A DNA stretch of 22,523 nucleotides from an uncultured Oscillospiraceae bacterium (lineage in GTDB: Bacteria > Bacillota > Clostridia > Oscillospirales > Oscillospiraceae): positions 1 to 22,523 of the forward strand of contig CAJFPI010000093.1 of NCBI GenBank assembly GCA_904398675.1. Reading direction: 5' to 3'. The translations under genes were made by a program, and so were the position numbers. Below are positions 7,181-14,189 of this stretch, piece after piece; within the stretch, counting starts at the first letter, position 1, and every line of letters starts with the position of its first letter. The notes under the pieces are model-generated. The model was not told where the DNA came from. It did not search any database and worked only from the letters and a program-made list of their open reading frames with translations.

Positions 7181-8779
7181 ATGAAGAAGCATTTCGCAGT
7201 TCTCTTGTCCCTTGTGATGCTGTTCCTGCTGGCTGTCGGCTGCAGCAGCAACACTGGCAGCACGACCAACAACGGCGGCGACGCCACCGGCGACGGCAGT
7301 GAGACCACCGGCGGCGGCACCGCAATCCTCCAGGCCTACGGCGACCCCATGAACTTCTGCCCGGATATCTCCAGCGATGATAACTTCTATCTGGCGGCAC
7401 AGAACATCTACAGCCGTCTGACCAAGCTGGACGCCAACTGCAACGTCATCCCTGATCTTGCCGACAGCTGGGAGTACTCCGATGACGGCATGACCCTTAC
7501 CTTCCACCTCAACGAGGACGCCACCTGGCATGACGGCGAGCCCGTCACCGCTGAGGATGTGAAGTACACCTTCGAGTACATCCGCGACCACGACACCTGC
7601 GTGCTGAGCTCCAACCTGGCCATTGTGGACGAGATCGAGGTGGCCGACGACCACACCGCCGTGTTCCATCTGAACAAGGCCGACATGTCCCTGGTGGCCA
7701 CCCTGAGCTGGTACGGCTGCTTTGTCCTGCCTGAGCACATCTACAACAATGGCCAGGACTGGAGCGAGAACGAGGCCACCACCACCCATCCCATCGGCTC
7801 CGGCCCCTTCAAGTTCTCCGAGTATAACCAGGGCCAGAATATGATCCTGGAGGCCAACCCCGACTACTTCCGCGGCGCGCCCAAGCTGGAGCGTCTCATC
7901 ATCTCCATCATCCCGGACGACACCACTGCCATGCAGTCCCTGACCAACGGTGAGCTGGACTGGGCCATCAATACCCCCGTCAACATGGTGGAGCAGCTGT
8001 CTGCCAACGAGGATGTCAGACTGGATGTCAACCAGCTGCCCTCCCCCACCCGCCTTGTCTTCAACCTGGAAAACGAGCTGGTGAGCGATTTGGCGGTGCG
8101 CCAGGCCATTGCCATGTGCATCGACCGCGAGGATATCTCTGAGAAGGTCACCAACGGCATCCGCCCCGTCGAGTACAGCGCCTATCCCAGCGTGTCCTGG
8201 GCCGCCAACACCGAGGACACCTATCCCGCCCTCGACCTGGAGGCTGCCGAGCAGGTGCTGATCGATGCCGGCTACACCAAGGATGCTGACGGCTACTATG
8301 TCCGCGGCCTCTCCATCCTCACCTTCGACAGCGACGGAAACCCCGACGTGGCCCGCCTGATTGCAGCCAACTGCGAGTCCATCGGCATTGAGATGGACAT
8401 TGAGGTGCTGGAGTACAACGCCTGGTCCCAGAGAGTGGAGCTGGACCGCGACTACGTCATCGAGCTGCAGGGCGGCTTTGTGGGTCCTGACCCCGCTGCC
8501 ATGCAGAACCTGCTGCGCACCGACGCCTACAGCAACGTCAGCGGTTACAGCAACACCCGCGTGGACGAGCTGCTGGATCTGGCCGCCGCCGAGTCTGACC
8601 AGGATATCCGCAAGGAGCATTACCATGAGATCCAGCAGATCGTGGTGCAGGATCTGCCCTACATCAACATCATGGAGTATGCCGTGTATGAGGCCAGCAG
8701 CGCCTCCCTCCACGACATCCCCATGGACGGCGCCGACCAGTGGGGCTGGGCTGAGTGGACCTACGCCTATTTTGAATAA
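7181..8779 (+). CDS. Peptide ABC transporter substrate-binding lipoprotein (SBP family 5)
   Basis: Receptor of the importer, 532 residues, anchored outside the membrane. The N-terminus is a lipoprotein signal: MKK, a hydrophobic stretch and the lipobox LAVGC with Cys21 as lipidation site. A Ser/Thr/Gly/Asp linker follows to about residue 45. The body shows family 5 signatures such as PDLADSWEYSDDGMTLTFHL, WHDGEPVTAEDVKYTFEY and the later HPIGSGPFKF and RQAIAMCIDRE. A TTG-initiated frame from 7145 is open, but ATG 7181 with GGAG at 7168-7171 gives the proper signal peptide. The receptor gene comes last in the transporter set, 32 bases after the second ATPase. No terminator is seen after it. 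Confidence 0.93.
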   Translation: MKKHFAVLLSLVMLFLLAVGCSSNTGSTTNNGGDATGDGSETTGGGTAILQAYGDPMNFCPDISSDDNFYLAAQNIYSRLTKLDANCNVIPDLADSWEYSDDGMTLTFHLNEDATWHDGEPVTAEDVKYTFEYIRDHDTCVLSSNLAIVDEIEVADDHTAVFHLNKADMSLVATLSWYGCFVLPEHIYNNGQDWSENEATTTHPIGSGPFKFSEYNQGQNMILEANPDYFRGAPKLERLIISIIPDDTTAMQSLTNGELDWAINTPVNMVEQLSANEDVRLDVNQLPSPTRLVFNLENELVSDLAVRQAIAMCIDREDISEKVTNGIRPVEYSAYPSVSWAANTEDTYPALDLEAAEQVLIDAGYTKDADGYYVRGLSILTFDSDGNPDVARLIAANCESIGIEMDIEVLEYNAWSQRVELDRDYVIELQGGFVGPDPAAMQNLLRTDAYSNVSGYSNTRVDELLDLAAAESDQDIRKEHYHEIQQIVVQDLPYINIMEYAVYEASSASLHDIPMDGADQWGWAEWTYAYFE

Positions 8780-8790
8780 TCAAAAAGACC

Positions 8791-8819
8791 TTGAAAACCG
8801 GCCCCGGATGCGATAAAAT
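8791..8819 (+). promoter_or_regulatory. Internal sigma-A-type promoter before the M20 gene
   Basis: TTGAAA (8791-8796), a 17-base spacer and TAAAAT (8814-8819) stand in the 81-base gap after the receptor gene. The M20 gene could thus be transcribed on its own as well as by read-through. Confidence 0.5.
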
Positions 8820-8860
8820 CAGAGCGGACCGCAAGACGGCCGGCAAGGGAGGAAACTGAA

Positions 8861-9982
8861 GTGAACCAGGAGAATTTACAAAAGGCAATTGCGCTGCGCC
8901 ATGAGCTGCACACCCATCCGGAGCTGTCCAACCATGAGACCTGGACAAAGGCCCGCCTGATGGATTTCCTGCGGCAGAACACCAGCCGCCTGGAGATCAT
9001 CGACAAGGGCAGCTGGTTCTACGCCGCCTATCGCGCCGGCGGAGACTGCAAGGGCGTGGCGTTCCGGGCGGATTTTGACGCGGTGCCGGTGGCGGACGAA
9101 TTGGACGTCCCCTATGTGTCTGCCTTCCCCGGTGTGGGGCACAAGTGCGGCCACGACGGGCACAGTGCCTGCCTCGCGGCGCTGGCCATGGAAATTGACC
9201 AGCAGGGCGCGGACAAAAACGTCTTTTTCCTCTTCCAGCACGCGGAAGAGACCGGCGACGGAGCCAAGGTCTGTACAGAGCTCTTCCAGGATGAGCATGT
9301 GGACGAGATCTTCGGCTACCACAACCGGCCCGGCATCCCGCTGGGCATGGTTCAGGTGCTGGACGGCACGGTCTACTGCGGCTCCGAGGGTGTGATCCTG
9401 GACTTTCAGGGTACCCCTTCCCACGCCAGCATGCCGGAGCTGGGGCGCAACCCGGCCTTCGCCATCTCGGATATCATTCAGAAACTCGGGCAGCTGCAGG
9501 ATCCCGCGCAGTATCGCGGCATTGCGCTGGCGACCATCATTCAGGTGGACGTGGGCGAGCGGGCCTTCGGCACCCAGGCCAGCCGGGGCAAGCTGCTGCT
9601 GACCATCCGCAGCGAGTATGAGGACGACCTGCAAAAGCTGCAGGACGCCCTGGAGAGCCTGGCAAGGGAGCGGGCGGCGTCCTACGGGCTGGAGCTGTCC
9701 ATCAGCTACTGCGACGTGTTCCCCAACACCGTCTCCCACCACTCCAGCAATGAGAAGGTCCGGGCTGTCTGCCGGGAGCTGGGGATTCCCTGCCGGGAGA
9801 TGCCCGAGCCCTACCGCAGCTCGGAGGACTTCGGTCATTATACCAAGGTGATTCCCGGCGCCTTCTTTGAGATCGGCTCCGGGGAGGACTGCCCGGCCCT
9901 GCACACGGTGGGGATGAACTTCCCCGACGCCATTATCGAGACGGCGGTGGAGCTGTTCCGCCATCTGATCGACAAGGTCTGA
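8861..9982 (+). CDS. M20-family metallopeptidase / amidohydrolase
   Basis: Predicted two-metal hydrolase of 373 residues in the M20D-like group (N-acyl amino acid or dipeptide amidohydrolases). Metal-site and catalytic motifs are all present: HTHPELS at 17-23, GHKCGHDGH (Cys96, His98, with His101 nearby), HAEET (Glu129/Glu130), YHNRPG (His154) and the C-terminal PALHTVG histidine. The dimerisation-domain signature TPSHASMPELGRNP is also seen. The start is GTG 8861, with AGGGAGGA eight bases upstream. No signal peptide, so it is cytoplasmic. It sits 81 bases after the peptide receptor and ends at a strong terminator, so it likely processes imported peptides or acylated amino acids; the exact substrate is unknown. 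Confidence 0.9.
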   Translation: MNQENLQKAIALRHELHTHPELSNHETWTKARLMDFLRQNTSRLEIIDKGSWFYAAYRAGGDCKGVAFRADFDAVPVADELDVPYVSAFPGVGHKCGHDGHSACLAALAMEIDQQGADKNVFFLFQHAEETGDGAKVCTELFQDEHVDEIFGYHNRPGIPLGMVQVLDGTVYCGSEGVILDFQGTPSHASMPELGRNPAFAISDIIQKLGQLQDPAQYRGIALATIIQVDVGERAFGTQASRGKLLLTIRSEYEDDLQKLQDALESLARERAASYGLELSISYCDVFPNTVSHHSSNEKVRAVCRELGIPCREMPEPYRSSEDFGHYTKVIPGAFFEIGSGEDCPALHTVGMNFPDAIIETAVELFRHLIDKV

Positions 9983-9998
9983 CCCGTTTCAAACAGAA

Positions 9999-10031
9999 AA
10001 ACTCCCCTGCCGCACTGCGGCGGGGGAGTTT
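9999..10031 (+). terminator. Intrinsic terminator of the peptide-uptake cassette
   Basis: A 15-base stem (9999-10013 with 10017-10031, one T-G wobble) closes a 3-base loop and is followed by CATTTTG. It begins 17 bases after the M20 stop codon. The repeat element begins three bases after the stem. Confidence 0.85.
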
Positions 10032-10033
10032 CA

Positions 10034-10194
10034 TTTTGCAGCCTGAAAAATGCCGTTACTTTCCCACTGCGCAGCAGTGGGAAAGTCCTTGTTTCACAAG
10101 CCGCACGCCTTGCGCGGCAAGGCTTTGCGGGGCATTTGATCTGATTCGAGGCGGGCTTTGCCCCCTCGAGCTCCCCCCGCGCAGCACTATTTTT
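10034..10194 (+). repeat. Structured intergenic repeat, copy 1 (161 bp)
   Basis: This segment aligns without gaps to 13799-13959 with 17 differences in 161 bases (about 89% identity, counted by eye). On the plus strand it can fold as follows. An outer helix AAATGCC/GGCATTT (10048-10054 with 10131-10137) encloses hairpin A (13 bp, 10058-10070 with 10074-10086), a small CTTGT/ACAAG hairpin and hairpin B (CCGCA plus GCCTTGC paired with GCAAGGC plus TGCGG). Hairpin C (TCGAGG-GGG/CCC-CCTCGA) follows from 10146. It starts with TTTT and ends with a T run. It lies between convergent genes right behind a terminator. Function unknown. Confidence 0.85.
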
Positions 10195-10222
10195 TCGTTT
10201 GAAGAAAGTCCTTTGACACGCT

Positions 10223-10253
10223 GAGCGGCCCTCTCCCTTGGAGAGGGCCGCTC
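10223..10253 (-). terminator. Perfect 14-bp hairpin downstream of the M18 gene
   Basis: 10223-10236 and 10240-10253 pair perfectly around a 3-base loop, 34 bases beyond the M18 stop codon. No T run follows on either strand, so it is an atypical terminator or a 3'-end stabilising hairpin. Confidence 0.45.
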
Positions 10254-10286
10254 TATGTAGGATATGTAGGAGGTATGACGGGGGAA

Positions 10287-11696
10287 TTACGCCTCGTAGA
10301 CGGCCTTCATGGCGCGATAGGTCTCATAGCAGTCCAGCTTGCCCACGGTCTCATAGGGGGCGTGCATGCTCAGCACCGGCACGCCGGCATCGATGGTGTC
10401 GATGTTGCGCTGGGCCACGTCCATGGCCACCGTGCCGCCGCCGCCGGCATCCACCTTGCCCATCTCCGCCATCTGCCAGACCACGCCCGCCTCGTCCAGC
10501 ACCCGCCGGACATAGGCCACCAGCTCCGCCGAGGCCTCGGAGGCCCCGGACTTGCCCCGGCCGCCGCCGTATTTGCTGACGCTGATGCCGTAGTTTACCA
10601 GGGCGCTGTTGCGCTTTTCATAGACGTCGGCGAAGTTGGGGTCATAGGCCGCCGTCACGTCGGCGCTGAGGCAGAAGGACTTCTCATACATGGCCCGCAG
10701 CGGAACGCCCTGTCCCTGGCACAGATCGGCAAAGAAGGCGTCGAAGGCGCCGGACTTGATGCCGGTGACGCCGTCAGAGCCCACCTCCTCCCGGTCTGCC
10801 AGCACGCATACCGCGGTGCGCCGGGGCGTGCCCAGCTCCAGCAGGGCCTTCAGCGCCGCATAGGCGCAGACCCTGTCGTCGTGGCCGTAGGCGCCGATGA
10901 GGGAGCGGTCCAGGCCGATGTCCCGGGCGGCAAAGGCGGGCACGGCGCACAGCTCGGCGGAGAGGAAGTCCTCCTCCCGGATGCCGTACTGCCGGTAGAG
11001 GATCTCCAGCACCGCCAGCTTGACCCGGTCGCTGCCCTCGTCGTCGGAGAGGGGGCGGCTGCCCACCAGCAGGTTGAGCGTCTCGCCGGGGATGGCCTCG
11101 CCCAGGGGCTTTTTGGACTGCTCCGCCCCCAGATGGGGCAGGAGATCGTCAATGGTGAACAGGGGGTCGGCCGGATCGCTGCCGATGGCCACAGAGATGG
11201 TCCGCCCGTCCTTCAGGGCCACGGCGCCGTGGAGCTCCAGGGGGATGGTGACCCACTGGTATTTGCGCAGGCCGCCGTAGTAGTGGGTCTTGAGAAAGCT
11301 CAGCTCGTCGGATTCATAGAGAGGATTTTGCTTGAGGTCCAGACGAGGGGAATCGATGTGGGCCGCGCCGATGTTGACGCCCTGCTCCAGCCCCTCCTGC
11401 CCCATAACGGCGAAGATCACGGACTTGCCCCGGTTGACGCTGTAGATTTTATCCCCCGGCTGCAGGGCCATGCCCCGGGCATAGGGGCGGAACCCGGCCG
11501 CCTGGGCCAGGGCCACCGACTGCTCCACGCACTCCCGCTCGATTTTGCACAGGTTCAAAAACTGCTTGTACCCTGTGCAGTAGTCCTCAAGCTCCGTCAG
11601 CTCTGCTGCCGTCAGGCGGTCATAGCCGTTTTTCCGGGTATAGGCCAGGGTGCGGCGCAGCTCCTCGCCCCGGGTCAAGGTCTTGGTGGTTTCCAT
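10287..11696 (-). CDS. M18-family aminopeptidase
   Basis: Cytoplasmic zinc aminopeptidase of 469 residues that releases N-terminal residues (often acidic or neutral) from peptides. M18 signatures are clear: GAAHIDSPRLDLKQNPLYE (metal ligand His113, with Asp115), VLADREEVGSDGVTG (catalytic and metal glutamates), SADVTAAYDPNF (aspartate ligand) and SMHAPYETVGKLD (His445) near the C-terminus. The length is normal for the family. The frame is open from 11753, but AGAGGGA just upstream supports ATG 11696 (METTKTL). It is a single-gene unit, convergent with the M20 gene. It may complete breakdown of peptides brought in by the neighbouring importer, but this is inference from position only. Confidence 0.93.
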   Translation of the reverse strand: METTKTLTRGEELRRTLAYTRKNGYDRLTAAELTELEDYCTGYKQFLNLCKIERECVEQSVALAQAAGFRPYARGMALQPGDKIYSVNRGKSVIFAVMGQEGLEQGVNIGAAHIDSPRLDLKQNPLYESDELSFLKTHYYGGLRKYQWVTIPLELHGAVALKDGRTISVAIGSDPADPLFTIDDLLPHLGAEQSKKPLGEAIPGETLNLLVGSRPLSDDEGSDRVKLAVLEILYRQYGIREEDFLSAELCAVPAFAARDIGLDRSLIGAYGHDDRVCAYAALKALLELGTPRRTAVCVLADREEVGSDGVTGIKSGAFDAFFADLCQGQGVPLRAMYEKSFCLSADVTAAYDPNFADVYEKRNSALVNYGISVSKYGGGRGKSGASEASAELVAYVRRVLDEAGVVWQMAEMGKVDAGGGGTVAMDVAQRNIDTIDAGVPVLSMHAPYETVGKLDCYETYRAMKAVYEA

Positions 11697-11787
11697 AGGT
11701 CTGTCCCTCTTTCTGTAAAATTCTCCTATGGCGGAGTGGGTAGAAAAGAACATCCTTCTTTACCAAAAACAATATTGTATCATCTTC

Positions 11788-11816
11788 ATTTTACATGAGA
11801 TTTGCTTTGGATGCAA
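11788..11816 (-). promoter_or_regulatory. Sigma-A-type promoter of the M18 gene
   Basis: On the minus strand TTGCAT (11816-11811), 17 bases, then TAAAAT (11793-11788). The box is followed by GAAGA; CATGTAAAATGAAGA is shared with the rpiR promoter. The leader would be about 85 bases. The rest of the gap 11697-11981 holds only this and the spoVAC terminator. Confidence 0.55.
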
Positions 11817-11909
11817 TGGACAAGCATCCAAAGAGTGGGCCGCTGTTTTTGGCAGTCCCGCCGAGAAAAAGGGGGAAAACAGAAGATGCTCCTTCAGGCG
11901 CCCATGTGG

Positions 11910-11955
11910 AAAAAGCACGCCCGGCGGGCCCCGTAAAGCGGCCCGCCGGGCGTGC
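11910..11955 (-). terminator. Intrinsic terminator of spoVAC
   Basis: A perfect 16-bp GC-rich stem (11915-11930 with 11940-11955, 9-base loop) is followed on the minus strand by TTTTTCC. It starts 26 bases after the spoVAC stop codon. Confidence 0.85.
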
Positions 11956-11981
11956 AAAGAAATGGAGGAGGGTAAAGGGAA

Positions 11982-12425
11982 TCAGGCGCCGCTGAGCAGA
12001 CACAGCACCAGCCCGTAGACCATGCTGGCGGAGATGCCGTAGACGATCACCGGTCCGGCGATGGTAAACATTTTGACGCAGGTGCCGCCGGTGAGGCCCT
12101 CGCTGCGAAAGTCGATGGCCGGTGAGACAACCGCGTTGGCAAAGCCGGTCACCGGCACCAGGGTGCCGGCCCCGCCGAACCGGGCCAGCTTGTTGTAGAG
12201 GTTCAGACTTGTGAGAAGGGCGGAGAGCCCCACCAGGGCGATGGTGGTCACCGTCCCCGCCTCGCTCTGGGTGAGGCCGAGGGAGAAGGCCAGATCGTGG
12301 ATCGCCTGGCCCAGCACGCAGATGGCCCCGCCGATGAGAAAGGCCAGGGCGGTATCTTTTACAATAGGGGATTTTTTTGCCTTCTTCTGCACATATTTTT
12401 GGTAGTCCTGATTGGAAAGCTCCAT
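11982..12425 (-). CDS. spoVAC: Stage V sporulation protein AC
   Basis: Spore inner-membrane protein of the SpoVA channel, which moves dipicolinic acid with calcium into the forespore and out during germination. The 147-residue length and the layout fit SpoVAC: a basic N-terminus (QKYVQKKAKKSPIVKD), then several hydrophobic helices (about 24-45, 55-75, 82-102, 115-145) with GGAICVLGQ, GGAGTLVPVTGFANAVVSPA and EGLTGGTCVKMFTIAGPVIVYG (read in parts). ATG 12425 follows AAAGGAG at 12441-12435. A much longer open frame extends upstream but is antisense to hemW and not real. The usual partners spoVAD and spoVAE are not adjacent; the gene ends at its own terminator. SpoVAE is similar but shorter. Confidence 0.9.
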   Translation of the reverse strand: MELSNQDYQKYVQKKAKKSPIVKDTALAFLIGGAICVLGQAIHDLAFSLGLTQSEAGTVTTIALVGLSALLTSLNLYNKLARFGGAGTLVPVTGFANAVVSPAIDFRSEGLTGGTCVKMFTIAGPVIVYGISASMVYGLVLCLLSGA

Positions 12426-12445
12426 CTCGCTCAACTCCTTTCCCC

Positions 12446-12475
12446 TAGTATCTGCCCCGGGGGAGAAGATTATGC
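12446..12475 (-). promoter_or_regulatory. Possible sigma-G-type promoter of spoVAC
   Basis: On the minus strand GCATA (12475-12471), 18 bases, then GATACTA (12452-12446). These resemble the forespore sigma-G boxes GHATR and CATWNTA with one mismatch. The predicted start would fall at or inside the ribosome-binding site, which makes the call weak. Confidence 0.3.
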
Positions 12476-12476
12476 C

Positions 12477-12504
12477 TTGCCAAACAGGAAAAAGACGGTA
12501 CAAT
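12477..12504 (+). promoter_or_regulatory. Sigma-A-type promoter of hemW
   Basis: TTGCCA (12477-12482), a 16-base spacer and TACAAT (12499-12504) lie 60 bases before the hemW start codon, in the divergent gap to spoVAC. Confidence 0.55.
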
Positions 12505-12563
12505 AGAGAGCAGAAAAGAGGGCGCGGCAGCCGCGGCAGGCCGCGCCGGTTCGAGGTGAAGGT

Positions 12564-13772
12564 ATGCGAGCGAAGAAACTGCCACTGGGGATCTATGTCC
12601 ACATCCCCTTCTGCAAAAGCAAATGCATCTACTGCGATTTTTACTCCCTGGCCGGGAAGGAGGACGGGGTGAAGGCGTATACAAAGGCCCTCTGCCGCCA
12701 TCTGGAGGAGGTGGCCCCCTCCGCCGCCAGCCACCTGGTGGACACGGTTTATTTTGGCGGCGGCACCCCCTCCCTGCTGGGAAGGCGGTATCTGGGTCCG
12801 GTGCTGAAAACCATCCAAAAGCACTACCATGTGAGCCGGGAGGCGGAGATTACCCTGGAGGCCAACCCTGAGAGCGCGCAGAGCTGGCGAGCCCTGCGGC
12901 AGCTGCGCCGGGCGGGGTTCAACCGGATCTCCCTGGGCGTCCAGTCCGCAGACGACGCCATCCTCCGCACCATCGGCCGCATCCACACCTGGGAGCAGGC
13001 CGTCTCGGCGGTGGAGGCGGCCCGCCGGGCAGGGTTTCAGAATATCTCTCTGGATCTGATCTACGGCCTTCCCGGCCAGGCCATGGCCTCCTGGCAGGAG
13101 ACGGTGGAAAAGGCGGCTGCGCTGGAGGTGGAGCACCTGAGCTGCTACGGCCTGAAGGTGGAGGAGGGAACGCCCCTCTTCCGCCTGCAGGAGAGCATGG
13201 ACCTGCCTGACGACGACCTGCAGGCGGACATGTACCTCTGGATGGTGGAGCGGCTGGAGCAGCTGGGGTATCACCAGTATGAGATCTCCAACTTCGCCCG
13301 GCCGGACAGGGCCTCCCGCCACAACACGAAATACTGGACGCTCTCGGAATATGCCGGCTTTGGCCCCGGGGCCCACTCCGACTTCGGAGAGGTCCGCTAC
13401 GCCTATGACCGGGACCTGGAGGGATATGTCCGGGGCGTTCTGGAGGGGACGCTCCAGGCGTCGGAGCGGGAGGAGCTGCCCATGCGGGAGCGGGACAGGG
13501 AGTATATCATGCTCTCCCTGCGCACCGTCTCCGGCATCAACCGCCGCACCTTTGAAAACAGGTTCCGCCGCCGCTTTGCGCCTTTGGAGGCGGTGCTGGT
13601 GCAGTATGAGAATCTGGGCTGCGCCCAGCGGACGGAGGTGGGCTGGCGCCTGACGCCCAGGGGCTTTCTCCTCTCCAACCGCATCATCTGCGATTTGTGG
13701 GAGGCCCTGGGCCGGGATATTGCCCAGCGGGAGGCCGCCGCCGCCCGGGGGGATTTCCGCATCGTCCCGTAG
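12564..13772 (+). CDS. hemW: Radical SAM protein HemW (heme chaperone, coproporphyrinogen III oxidase-like)
   Basis: 402-residue radical SAM protein. The 4Fe-4S/SAM motif CxxxCxxC is present as Cys17, Cys21 and Cys24 (CKSKCIYC), right after YVHIPF, and the SAM-binding GGGTPS is at 65-70. Further HemW family segments are ITLEANPE, NRISLGVQS, LDLIYGLPGQ and the C-terminal HemN-like region (REYIMLSLRT). Only one residue before the CKSKC cluster is needed to separate it from true HemN, and the short N-terminus is HemW-like. HemW proteins bind heme and pass it to respiratory proteins; many heme-poor clostridia keep the gene with unclear role. ATG 12564 follows GAGGTGAAG. It is somewhat longer than the usual 375-385 residues. 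Confidence 0.88.
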   Translation: MRAKKLPLGIYVHIPFCKSKCIYCDFYSLAGKEDGVKAYTKALCRHLEEVAPSAASHLVDTVYFGGGTPSLLGRRYLGPVLKTIQKHYHVSREAEITLEANPESAQSWRALRQLRRAGFNRISLGVQSADDAILRTIGRIHTWEQAVSAVEAARRAGFQNISLDLIYGLPGQAMASWQETVEKAAALEVEHLSCYGLKVEEGTPLFRLQESMDLPDDDLQADMYLWMVERLEQLGYHQYEISNFARPDRASRHNTKYWTLSEYAGFGPGAHSDFGEVRYAYDRDLEGYVRGVLEGTLQASEREELPMRERDREYIMLSLRTVSGINRRTFENRFRRRFAPLEAVLVQYENLGCAQRTEVGWRLTPRGFLLSNRIICDLWEALGRDIAQREAAAARGDFRIVP

Positions 13773-13778
13773 GCTGTC

Positions 13779-13802
13779 AAAAAAGTCTGTTAAGACTTTT
13801 TT
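13779..13802 (+). terminator. Intrinsic terminator of hemW
   Basis: AAAAAAGTCT (13779-13788) pairs perfectly with AGACTTTTTT (13793-13802) around GTTA, six bases after the hemW stop. Its T run supplies the first four bases of repeat copy 2. The A-tract makes it potentially bidirectional. Confidence 0.75.
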
Positions 13803-13959
13803 GCAGCCTGAAAAATGCCGTACCTTTCCCACTGCTGCGCAGTGGGAAAGTCCTCGCTGCGCTCGCCGCACGCCTTGCGCAGCAAGGCTTTGCGGGGCAT
13901 TTGATCCCACTCGAGGCGGGTTTTGCCCCCTCGAGCTCCCCCCGCGCAGCACAATTTTT
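13799..13959 (+). repeat. Structured intergenic repeat, copy 2 (161 bp)
   Basis: Same length and orientation as copy 1 at 10034-10194, with 17 substitutions and no gaps. The outer helix (13813-13819 with 13896-13902) and hairpins A (13824-13835 with 13839-13850), B and C are kept. The 3-base loop of hairpin A reads TGC here and GCA in copy 1, its reverse complement. The small CTTGT/ACAAG hairpin of copy 1 is lost. It too lies directly behind a terminator, between convergent genes. Confidence 0.85.
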
Positions 13960-14185
13960 GCTATGCAAAAGCATAGTAAAATTGGCCATGTGCCGCTTTC
14001 AGCGGCACGGCCATGAAATCTAAGCGCGTGGGCCGGGACGGCCCACATGCGCGAAATATGTGCAATCCGTTTTCCCCGGCGGCATGTGCGGCGGGGAAAA
14101 CACTTCTCGGCCCACAAGTGTGGGGACTGGCCGCTATAGGCGGCCAGCCCCTGCGCGCAGCGGGCCGTATCTGCGCCGCTTTTTT
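13960..14185 (+). other. Hairpin-rich non-coding block after repeat copy 2
   Basis: No gene is seen here. Six hairpins follow one another: CTATGC/GCATAG (13961-13976); a 5+8-bp stem with a TTC loop (13983-14013); GTGGGCC/GGCCCAC with an outer GCGC pair (14024-14052); TTTTCCCCG/CGGGGAAAA (14070-14100); CTGGCCGC/GCGGCCAG with flanking GGGG/CCCC (14122-14151); and GCGCAG/CTGCGC (14155-14176). The last is followed by CGC and TTTTTT at 14180-14185, so it looks like a plus-strand terminator. It may be a structured RNA, or simply the shared 3' region of hemW and the convergent permease gene. Confidence 0.5.
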
Positions 14186-14189
14186 GATG

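Noticed and set aside
10036..10224. Small open frames in both repeat copies with similar products (CRxFPTAxQWESP, then LELPPRSTIF)
   Set aside because: The similarity follows from the DNA repeat with no gaps. There is no ribosome-binding site, and the six clustered differences change the residues freely. I treat them as chance frames over hairpins.
10275..11798. A 507-codon plus-strand open frame
   Set aside because: It is antisense to the M18 gene, whose catalytic motifs are complete; the plus-strand translation resembles no protein family.
11982..14117. A 711-codon open frame reaching far upstream of spoVAC
   Set aside because: Most of it is antisense to hemW with low-complexity translation; the spoVAC ribosome-binding site and start at 12425 explain the real gene.
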